64,000 nt of DNA from Nostoc sp. FACHB-280 (GTDB taxonomy: Bacteria; Cyanobacteriota; Cyanobacteriia; Cyanobacteriales; Nostocaceae), in assembly GCF_014697615.1 (NCBI RefSeq), contig NZ_JACJSD010000013.1:91215-155214 (forward strand). Reading direction: 5' to 3'. Below the pieces are notes generated by a model. The model saw only the letters and a list, made by a program, of their open reading frames with translations, was not told where the DNA came from and made no database searches. Made by a program: the position numbers and the translations under genes. Below, one piece after another: positions 44,014 to 51,685 of this stretch. Within the stretch, counting starts at the first letter, position 1, and each line of letters opens with the position of its first letter.

Positions 44014-46509
44014 GTGGTCGGAATAGTTATCGTTTCTCATAGTAAACAATTGGCTCTGGGTGTGCAGGAACTCGCTGCACAAATGGTTCAGGGCAAAGTT
44101 GCGATTGCGGTGGCGGCTGGTATTGACGATGCGGAAAATCCACTCGGTACGGATGCGCTGAAGATTTATGAGGCGATCGCATCTGTATTCAGCGATGATG
44201 GTGTATTAGTATTGATGGATCTTGGTAGCGCCGTCATGAATGCAGAAATGGCTGTGGAATTTTTGCCAGAAGCACACCAAGAAAAAGTATACCTCTGTGA
44301 AGCGCCATTGGTTGAAGGTGCGATCGCCGCTACGGTTGCAGCCGCTATAGGTAAAAATATTCAGCAGGTAATGGCAGAAGCCAGAGGAGCATTAAACGCC
44401 AAAGCTACACAGTTAGGCGTTACTAATACAACATTTAATAACAGTAATAATACACAACTGATAACAAGTACTGCTTATCCGAATCGAGAAATTCGGCTGA
44501 CTGTAAGCAATCGTTTAGGCTTACACGCGCGTCCGGCGGCGCAGTTTGTCGCCACAGCCGCAAAATTTCAATCTCGCATTCATGTTCAAAATTTAACCAG
44601 AAATACTGCCGTTGTTCGGGGTGACAGTATTAACCAAGTGACAACTTTGGGAGTGCGTCAAGGACACGAAGTTTTAATTACTGCGACTGGTATTGATGCA
44701 GATGCAGCACTCGCCGCATTACAAATTTTATTTGCAAATAACTTTGGTGAAGATGACACGGCTGTAGTATCGCCGCCAGCAGTCCAGCCGGAAGCAACAG
44801 CAGCAACTCATGGCGAACTTTCAGGAATTGCGGCTTCTCCGGGAGTTGCGATCGCACCTGTGATTCATTATCAACCTGCTCCGGTGACGGTTACACAATA
44901 CCACGTCAACGACCCAGAAGCAGAATTACAGCGTTTACAAGCAGCTATTCGCACCGCACAACAAGAAATTCAGACAATTTTTTCCCAAGCAACTTTGCAA
45001 ATAGGTGACACGGAAGCTGCAATTTTTGATGCTCATTTACTCTTTTTAGAAGACCCTGTGTTGTTGGAAACTGTACAGCAACGCATCATGGAACATCACC
45101 TCAATGCCGAAGCAGCTTGGCAAGCCGCAGTGGATGAAGTTGCAACTTCCTACCGCACTTTAGATGATGCGTATTTAAAAGAACGTGTCGAAGATGTGGT
45201 GGATGTGGGACAAAGAGTGCTGCGACTGTTAGCCGGAAGTGCTGCTAGTAGTTTGTACCTTGCCGAACCAGCGATTGTAGTCGCCACAGATTTGACACCA
45301 TCAGACACAGCCGGGTTAGATCCCAGTAAGGTACTCGGTATTTGTACTGTGTCAGGAAGTGCTACATCTCACAGCGCGATTATTGCGCGGACATTGGGGA
45401 TTCCTGCTGTTTTGGGTGTCAACCCTGAAGTGTTGCGCTTGCAAGATGGTACTTTGATGGCGTTGGATGGTGAAAGCGGTAAAGCTTGGGTAGAACCAGA
45501 AGCAGATATTCTCGGTGCGTTAGAAGCTAAACGAGAAGCTTGGCAAACTGCTAAACAAGAAGCACTCGCCAAGGCGCATCAACCAGCAATTACCCGTGAT
45601 GGCAAACAAATCAATATCCTCGCCAATATTGGCGGTATTGCAGATGTCCAAGCGGCTGTGGCTGGTGGTGCGGAAGGTGTGGGACTGTTGCGGACGGAGT
45701 TTTTGTATTTAGGGAGAAACACCGCACCGACAGAAGAAGAACAACTAGCAGTATATCAGGCGATCGCTCAAGTTTTAGATAACCGTCCGCTAATTATCCG
45801 CACTCTTGATGTTGGTGGTGACAAGCCATTACCTTATTTACGATTCAACTTTCCTGAAGCTAACCCCTTCTTAGGCTGGCGGGGGATTCGTTTTTGTTTA
45901 GATCATCCAGATTTATTTAAAACTCAGTTAAGAGCAATTTTACGTGCCAGTGCAGAACACAAAATTAAAGTGATGTTCCCGATGATTGCTAGTGTGACGG
46001 AAGTACGAACAGCTAAGGCAATCTTAGGGGAAGTACAGACAGAATTGCGGCAAGCAGGTATTCCTTTTGATAAAAATCTCCCAGTTGGTGTCATGATTGA
46101 AGTCCCGGCGGCTGTCGCCATCGCTGATAACTTAGCGGCGGAAGTTAACTTTTTTAGTATTGGGACAAATGATTTAAGTCAGTATGTGATGGCAGGCGAT
46201 CGCACTAACCCCAGAGTAGCGTATTTAGCCGATGCCTTACACCCTGCTGTATTGCGAATGATTCAACGAACTGTCAAAGCAGCCCACGCCGCCGGAATTT
46301 GGGTAGGATTATGTGGAGAATTAGCCGCAGATCCAACCGCCGCCGGAATATTATTAGGTTTGGGGTTAGATGAATTGAGTGTCAATCCCCAAGCCATCGG
46401 GATAATTAAACAAGCGATCGCAAAATTAACTGTAGCTCAAGCCGAGGCGATCGTTGCTACAGCATTACAATTAGATTCGGCAAATGATGTTAGAGCTTTA
46501 GTGCAGTGA
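44014..46509 (+). CDS. DhaM-HPr-EI fusion phosphotransferase
   Basis: A PTS-type phosphoryl relay in one chain of 831 residues. An EIIA-Man/DhaM domain (His9 in IVSHSK) is followed by HPr (His171 in GLHARPAA, about 155-245) and enzyme I, with its phospho-His at His453 (GSATSHSAIIAR) and the C-terminal PEP-binding region (LLRTEFLYLGR, IRTLDVGGDKPLPY, SIGTNDLSQY, GLCGELAAD). In other bacteria this fusion phosphorylates DhaL-ADP for dihydroxyacetone kinase. No dhaK or dhaL is in the window. The start is a GTG at 44014. All three histidines are present, so the relay should work. Confidence 0.92.
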   Translation: MVGIVIVSHSKQLALGVQELAAQMVQGKVAIAVAAGIDDAENPLGTDALKIYEAIASVFSDDGVLVLMDLGSAVMNAEMAVEFLPEAHQEKVYLCEAPLVEGAIAATVAAAIGKNIQQVMAEARGALNAKATQLGVTNTTFNNSNNTQLITSTAYPNREIRLTVSNRLGLHARPAAQFVATAAKFQSRIHVQNLTRNTAVVRGDSINQVTTLGVRQGHEVLITATGIDADAALAALQILFANNFGEDDTAVVSPPAVQPEATAATHGELSGIAASPGVAIAPVIHYQPAPVTVTQYHVNDPEAELQRLQAAIRTAQQEIQTIFSQATLQIGDTEAAIFDAHLLFLEDPVLLETVQQRIMEHHLNAEAAWQAAVDEVATSYRTLDDAYLKERVEDVVDVGQRVLRLLAGSAASSLYLAEPAIVVATDLTPSDTAGLDPSKVLGICTVSGSATSHSAIIARTLGIPAVLGVNPEVLRLQDGTLMALDGESGKAWVEPEADILGALEAKREAWQTAKQEALAKAHQPAITRDGKQINILANIGGIADVQAAVAGGAEGVGLLRTEFLYLGRNTAPTEEEQLAVYQAIAQVLDNRPLIIRTLDVGGDKPLPYLRFNFPEANPFLGWRGIRFCLDHPDLFKTQLRAILRASAEHKIKVMFPMIASVTEVRTAKAILGEVQTELRQAGIPFDKNLPVGVMIEVPAAVAIADNLAAEVNFFSIGTNDLSQYVMAGDRTNPRVAYLADALHPAVLRMIQRTVKAAHAAGIWVGLCGELAADPTAAGILLGLGLDELSVNPQAIGIIKQAIAKLTVAQAEAIVATALQLDSANDVRALVQ

Positions 46510-46521
46510 AATGCTCACGCA

Positions 46522-46598
46522 ATCGATAAATCATAAAACTTAGACACCACAAAGCTTTTTACCCTGTCACCTGTCACCTATTACCTGTCCCCTACTAT
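46522..46598. repeat. Dispersed repeat copy 2 (no insertion)
   Basis: Matches 15499-15600 (ACACCACAAAGCTTTTT, CCCTGTCACCTGTCAC, TATTACCTGT) but lacks the 27 extra bases. A further partial copy is at about 47430-47462. Confidence 0.75.
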
Positions 46599-46633
46599 CA
46601 AGCTAGACTGGGGAAAGCTACGAAAAATTAGTA

Positions 46634-47302
46634 ATGCAGTTTGCTTTCTCTTTTCCTTTAATATATCGGATTCTTCAACCGAGCTTTCCTGATTGTCTTT
46701 GGAGTGGCGATCGCAATTGTAAGGCGATCGCACTTACTTTTGACGATGGCCCCCATCCCCAATACACACCCCAAGTTTTACAAGTTTTAGACCGCTACAA
46801 TATCACAGCCAGTTTTTTTTGGCTGGGTGCTTGTGTGAATCGTTCACCAGATGTTGCTAAAGCCGTCAGCGACAGAGGCCATTGGATTGGTTTACATGGT
46901 TATGATCATCGTTCTTTCCCTTTACTGACTCCCAAGGAACTCAAGGAAAGTTTAGAAACAACCCAAGCCGCTATTTACAACGCTTGTCACCTGAACCCCT
47001 CACAAGTAGTTGATGTTCGTCCTCCCAACGGTTTATTTACACCCAAAACTTTAAAATTTTTCCGTCAGTGGAATTACCGTCCAGTCATGTGGAGTGTTGT
47101 CCCAGAGGATTGGGTAAGACCAGGAATTACCACAGTAGTGCGGCGAGTTTTGCAACAAGTACAAAATGGTTCACTGATTGTCTTGCATGACGGCGTTTGT
47201 GGCGGACAAGATGTAGCCGCAACAATAGAAGTCTTAATTCCGCAATTATTACAACAAGGCTATAAGTTTGTGACTGTAGATCATTTATGGCAACACAAAT
47301 AA
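46634..47302 (+). CDS. Polysaccharide deacetylase (NodB-type)
   Basis: A 222-residue NodB-fold esterase that removes acetyl or acyl groups from polymers such as chitin-like or peptidoglycan sugars. Motifs are LTFDDGPHPQYTP (catalytic Asp), LHGYDHRSF (metal His pair), VRPPNG and LIVLHDG. Only a short hydrophobic N-terminus (FAFSFPLIYRILQPSF) precedes the domain, so periplasmic location is uncertain. It follows the PTS fusion gene in the same direction across the repeat at 46522. Confidence 0.9.
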   Translation: MQFAFSFPLIYRILQPSFPDCLWSGDRNCKAIALTFDDGPHPQYTPQVLQVLDRYNITASFFWLGACVNRSPDVAKAVSDRGHWIGLHGYDHRSFPLLTPKELKESLETTQAAIYNACHLNPSQVVDVRPPNGLFTPKTLKFFRQWNYRPVMWSVVPEDWVRPGITTVVRRVLQQVQNGSLIVLHDGVCGGQDVAATIEVLIPQLLQQGYKFVTVDHLWQHK

Positions 47303-47477
47303 TGACGAAAAATTACCGATAGATCATCTCTTGCCAAAAATCTTTGACAGATGACCCATCGGTTTATCTAGGAAATTTATAGTAGTTAGGAATGAGATTA
47401 GAAAAAACTAATCATCAAACATAGAAAATCACAGACTTTTTAGCCTGTTCCCTGTTGCCTTTTAGAGAAAGAATATG

Positions 47478-47867
47478 TTAGTTACTCGTGGCTTTGTGCT
47501 TTGGAGCAACTTCACTTTCAGAATTTAAGGTTGAGGTGGTAGTCTCAGTACCTAAAATCTGATGTATTTCGTTTATTGAACTTGGTTTGGCTACAGGTTC
47601 TTCTAATGGTTCGTTCACATATTCTATTAGGTCGTCTACTTGGCAATCTAATGCCTTGCAGAACCTAATGATTCTTTCAATGTGGTCTGTCCCAGTTCTG
47701 CCACTTTCCCAGTTTTGAATAGTGCTTTCAGTTACGCCCACAAGACGCGACAGTTCAAGCTGGGTCAGCCCTGCTCTTTCACGAAGCAAAGCAATCCTCG
47801 GTTTTGGCTTTTGTTTCACAGCTACAGCACTTTTATCTCGATATATAGTGCTAGATCCTAGCACCAA
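47478..47867 (-). CDS. XRE-family transcriptional regulator
   Basis: A 129-residue regulator with a helix-turn-helix at about 24-80 (IALLRERAGLTQLELSRLVGVTESTIQNWESGRTGTDHIERI) and a low-complexity Glu/Thr/Ser-rich tail. An N-terminal extension (YRDKSAVAVKQKPKPR) is basic. Target genes are unknown. A start at the first in-frame codon was kept; a later start would shorten only the extension. Confidence 0.85.
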   Translation of the reverse strand: MVLGSSTIYRDKSAVAVKQKPKPRIALLRERAGLTQLELSRLVGVTESTIQNWESGRTGTDHIERIIRFCKALDCQVDDLIEYVNEPLEEPVAKPSSINEIHQILGTETTTSTLNSESEVAPKHKATSN

Positions 47868-48041
47868 AAAAAACCTGCGCCTAGAAAATCCCTAAAAAAA
47901 CTTTATTTTAGACTATCTTTCTGAAAAATCTCGACTAAAAGAAGTAGGTGTACAAAAAGAATCTACTATCTAGTTAGTAAAGTTTACCCAAAGCATTTTT
48001 TATAAGCATTATTAAGCATGTAATAATTGATTATTGACACA

Positions 48042-48485
48042 TCAAATACATTCTTGTAACTGTCTTTCTAAATTAGCCCGCAACCATAAATCAGCCGCCG
48101 ACCAAACCCACAGTTGATTAGGTGCTTCCACAAAATCCTCCGGTTTATGTGTGACAACTGCATCTAAAACTTGGTCTTCAACACAAACAAATTCGACAGC
48201 AGATTCAAAATCTCTTAATGGTGATGAACGTGCTATTTGCAGAATTTCTTGGTCAACAATACAAATGTTGATTTTTTCTCGTAACCAGTCAATTACTATC
48301 TCCGCAATTTGACTGTTTTGTAAGCGGCTAGTATAAGCAGCTATTTTTTGCCAGCCAATATCTGTTAAATACAGCTTGATGGATGGATGCACACCATCGA
48401 GTAATTCTCTGACATCTTCTGTCAATTTGTTGCGATTGATTAAAGCATCTAAGATTAAATCGGCATCAACTAAAATCCTGAACAC
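48042..48485 (-). CDS. PIN-domain protein, stand-alone
   Basis: A 147-residue PIN-like protein. It begins MFRILVDADLILDAL with the first acidic site, has further acids in ILQIAR..DFESAVEFVCVEDQVLDAVVTHKPEDF, and ends LWVWSAADLWLRANLERQLQECI. The GTG at 48485 is used. A 24-codon frame overlaps its start by 20 nt. The ending is a recurrent cyanobacterial variant of the PIN family. It could be a toxin; a partner antitoxin is not obvious. Confidence 0.72.
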   Translation of the reverse strand: MFRILVDADLILDALINRNKLTEDVRELLDGVHPSIKLYLTDIGWQKIAAYTSRLQNSQIAEIVIDWLREKINICIVDQEILQIARSSPLRDFESAVEFVCVEDQVLDAVVTHKPEDFVEAPNQLWVWSAADLWLRANLERQLQECI

Positions 48486-48540
48486 TTGCGACTCCCATGA
48501 TCGACTGAATAAATACAGCTAACAATTGGTTAATATCCAT
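48466..48540 (-). CDS. Possible 24-residue protein overlapping PIN gene start
   Basis: A short frame (MDINQLLAVFIQSIMGVASVQ...) starts at the ATG at 48540 and stops inside the PIN gene. It is hydrophobic and overlaps by 20 nt, a layout seen with translationally coupled pairs. It may instead be the remnant of a longer antitoxin. No homolog was recognised. Confidence 0.3.
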   Translation of the reverse strand: MDINQLLAVFIQSIMGVASVQDFS

Positions 48541-48923
48541 AAAGTATGCGCCCCTGACAGTGAAGCGTAGTCAGCACTAAGTTGTTCTGTAAATAACCTG
48601 CGATCGCTCAAATTTATGAATAAAGGTGCTGCTAATATAAACGAGCATTAGTTGTAGTGATTGAAAGTTAAACTTACATCATCAACTACACGAGAATTAA
48701 TCATTATTTCAGATTTGATTTTCCACATTTTTTTGCCAAATATTAAGGCAAGTAAATTATTTGTGATAAAACTATAAAATTAGAAAACACACTCCACTTC
48801 CAACAACAATCAAATACGCGCAATAAAAGCAGGCTCTAGCATAGCTCTGTCTTATATTGACTATTAGCCAAAATGACGGCAGATGATTGTCTGAGTTCCT
48901 GATATAGAATTTTTGGTAATTGT
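48541..48923. other. Intergenic region without recognised features
   Basis: About 380 bp, AT-rich, with one GCGATCGC-type site at about 48600. No gene, repeat or structured element was identified. Confidence 0.4.
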
Positions 48924-50165
48924 TTATGGTTTGAGTAACAGGTAATACAATTGCCCATTGCTAACGGTAACACCAGCACGCTCCCCGGCGATTTTCCCTG
49001 TCCCCAAAAAATAATCTACTCTCCCTGCACCTTTAATTGCTCCACCTGTATCTTGATCAAGCACATAACGGCTCACAATCTGATGTTTCATCTCACCATT
49101 AGCTTGGACAAAAGGAAAAGGGGCGCGAATCAAAGCTAAAGCCCCAGGCGGCATGAGAGACTTATCTGTAGCGATGGAACGTTCTGCGGTGAGTGGGACA
49201 TTAATTGAACCTTGGGCTGGTGCGCCGTGGTTTTCTTGAAAAAACACAAAACTGGGATCACGAGGGATATAGATATTTAATTCTGAGGGATGCTGTTGAA
49301 AATAGTCGAGGATAATGGGCATTGTCATTCCCTGTAATGGCAATTTGCCATCGTTGGCTAGTTCTCGACCAATACTTTTATAGTTGTAACCTGTATTACC
49401 TGCATAACCAATTGTTGTGTCAGTGCCATCGGTTAATTTTAGTCGCGCTGAACCTTGAATTTGAATCATATATGGTTCTAAGCGATCGCGGAACCAAAAT
49501 AACTCTAATCCCCGTAATTTGCCTTGTGATCCTTGTAAACCATCAGCACCTTCCAATTCTAAACGAGTAGGATGGGGCTGAGGCCAAGAATTGATGTCGG
49601 GAGGTAATCGATAAACGGGATAGCGAAATTCATCTGTGGGAACGCGACTAGCCAGATACAGTGGTTCATAATAAGCAGTAAATAAAACTGTACCTTTTTG
49701 GTCTTTACCAACAGATTGATAATAAACAAACTCTTTTTCGATGGCTTGATGTAATTCTTTGGCAGATTTTGATTTTAAAAGCAGTTCGCGGAATCTGTTT
49801 AAACTTTTGATGACGCGATCGCGTGTAATTCCGGTGACGGGATATTTTTGATAAGCTGCGATCGCCCGTGAGGTTTGCAAGTATTGTAAACTGCGGTCAA
49901 GAGAAGTAATTAAAGCTTTTTTATCTGCTAATTCATCTAAACAAGAGATGTCATCTTGACAACACCCCACAGGCGATCGTTCAATCAAAACTGGTTGCTT
50001 GTTTTCTAAAGCCTCTGGTACATGCCATTTTTTGATGCGACATACCGACGAACTCAGTTCTCGAAATCCTAATGGTTGCATCCCCACCAAAAAACTCAAA
50101 ATAATTATTGGCGGAGTAATGAAACTGGCTAGTTTGTATAGCAATCCTAAATGATTTACAAACAT
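48924..50165 (-). CDS. mltA: Membrane-bound lytic murein transglycosylase A (MltA family)
   Basis: Peptidoglycan lytic transglycosylase of 413 residues from the ATG at 50165 (AGAGAGAG upstream); the frame extends 11 codons further. One N-terminal hydrophobic segment (LASFITPPIIILSFLVG) anchors or exports it. MltA domain features are TVLFTAYYEP, IQIQGSARLKL, GYAGNTGYNYKSIGREL and SFVFFQENHGAPAQGS. The C-terminal 3D-like region (DQDTGGAIKGAGRVDYFLGTG with catalytic Asp) is complete. It acts on peptidoglycan in the periplasm. It is 103 bp from pcxA, in the same direction. Confidence 0.93.
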   Translation of the reverse strand: MFVNHLGLLYKLASFITPPIIILSFLVGMQPLGFRELSSSVCRIKKWHVPEALENKQPVLIERSPVGCCQDDISCLDELADKKALITSLDRSLQYLQTSRAIAAYQKYPVTGITRDRVIKSLNRFRELLLKSKSAKELHQAIEKEFVYYQSVGKDQKGTVLFTAYYEPLYLASRVPTDEFRYPVYRLPPDINSWPQPHPTRLELEGADGLQGSQGKLRGLELFWFRDRLEPYMIQIQGSARLKLTDGTDTTIGYAGNTGYNYKSIGRELANDGKLPLQGMTMPIILDYFQQHPSELNIYIPRDPSFVFFQENHGAPAQGSINVPLTAERSIATDKSLMPPGALALIRAPFPFVQANGEMKHQIVSRYVLDQDTGGAIKGAGRVDYFLGTGKIAGERAGVTVSNGQLYYLLLKP

Positions 50166-50268
50166 CTCTCTCTTGTCTGCCTTGTCTATTTTGCTCATCT
50201 ATCAAATAGGACTGCTATATTTTTTTGCTAAGTACCTGAGACTTTGCTACTCCCCATTCCCTCTTAAA

Positions 50269-51597
50269 CTACTCATTCATATTGCGATAAGTCGCCACAG
50301 CAGAAGGCGAAATCCGGTTGAGGTAACGGAATATCCAATATTTAAAAATCGTGTCTAAAATGACTGGAAATGTTGCAATAAACAAAAAGATGAAATCGCG
50401 GTTAGCTGGTAAACCCCAATGGCGCGATACACCTTCTAAAATCACTTCCCAACCGTGGGGAGAGTGAAATCCCACAAATACATCAGTAAACAAAATGATA
50501 ATAAACGCCTTGGCACTATCACTCAAACCATAGACAAGATTATCAAAGAAATCTTTCAGCACTGCAATAGATTGCTTACTCACCAGCAGCAACCAAACAA
50601 AAGCGATTACCGAGAAAATATCGGCAAAAACATTTTTAATTGCATTGGCACTTTCACCACGAAATTCTGCCGCAATTTCTGCGGCTTTTTCTTTGAGTTT
50701 CTCTTCTATAGCTTCTGGATTCAAAGGCGGTGTAATGCCAATTAAATTTTCAAATCTAATTCTTTCTTCAAATCTTTGTAACTCTGATAAAGCTTCCTCT
50801 TCCATTTCAAAATTTAGGAAGACATTTTCTGTTTCTGCTGGTCTAAAATGGGTGATTAATGGCCCGACAATCAAAGCTTTTGATAGTTGATGTGCTAAAA
50901 GAGGTACAATAATTAGTAATAATATAAATCTGATTGATATGATAGTTCTTCTTTGAGCTTGCCGAAAACTTTTAACAACATCCTGCTCAGAATTTGGGTC
51001 TAATTCAACTTGTAAACGACTGATAGTTCCTAAAATTGAGCGAGGCAATACACCCGTTGTATCAGCTTTTCGCCGTGGTTTTTGTTTAGTTTCTAGATTT
51101 TTATTGGGTAATTGTGGAGCTAATGGGGTGGGTGATTTTGGCGTAGCAACCTCATCAACTTTGACTATCTTTGGTTGGTTAACTATGGCAAAATTAGTTT
51201 CAATATCAGGTACGGTATATTTTGATATGACTTCATCAATAAATCTTAATTTTTCTAAAATTATCTCCGCACTGGGATATTCTATACCTGTTTTTCGTGC
51301 TGCTTTTTGATTAGATTCGTTAGAAAACCAACGGCTGGCGCGAAATTCCGTGAGCCGCATCCGCGCAATTTTTAATTGTTTTTTAAGGTCTGACTCAAAA
51401 TAATCCATCATACTGCTGCTGTAACTACTTGAGTCAGCATCTATCTTTCTACCGTTGAAATGCTCATCTTCGATTGATTTAATTTGTAAGGCTGCTTGAT
51501 AAGCCTCATCAAGAGAACGCTGTGGTGTTAATAAGTACCAACGGTAAGCAGCTAGTAAGTAAGAGTAAATTTTTTGGCTAAAAGCGAAATTATTCAT
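50269..51597 (-). CDS. pcxA: Proton extrusion protein PcxA (CemA/CotA homolog)
   Basis: Inner-membrane protein required for light-driven proton extrusion and supporting CO2 uptake. The 442 residues start at the ATG at 51597. The N-terminal half is soluble and charged (YLLTPQRSLDEAYQAALQIKSIEDEHF). The C-terminal half holds about four membrane helices, including RFILLLIIVPLLAHQLSKALIV and the hallmark ending ILDTIFKYWIFRYLNRISPSAVATYRNMNE. This matches chloroplast CemA. It is transcribed leftward, divergent from the AddB-like gene. Confidence 0.94.
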   Translation of the reverse strand: MNNFAFSQKIYSYLLAAYRWYLLTPQRSLDEAYQAALQIKSIEDEHFNGRKIDADSSSYSSSMMDYFESDLKKQLKIARMRLTEFRASRWFSNESNQKAARKTGIEYPSAEIILEKLRFIDEVISKYTVPDIETNFAIVNQPKIVKVDEVATPKSPTPLAPQLPNKNLETKQKPRRKADTTGVLPRSILGTISRLQVELDPNSEQDVVKSFRQAQRRTIISIRFILLLIIVPLLAHQLSKALIVGPLITHFRPAETENVFLNFEMEEEALSELQRFEERIRFENLIGITPPLNPEAIEEKLKEKAAEIAAEFRGESANAIKNVFADIFSVIAFVWLLLVSKQSIAVLKDFFDNLVYGLSDSAKAFIIILFTDVFVGFHSPHGWEVILEGVSRHWGLPANRDFIFLFIATFPVILDTIFKYWIFRYLNRISPSAVATYRNMNE

Positions 51598-51685
51598 TGT
51601 AGGCAATTATCCAGCCTTTTCTAGTGATTCTTAACCCTAAGTTAACGCACAAGATATACTAACGAAATCGAGAAGGAGAAAGTTT

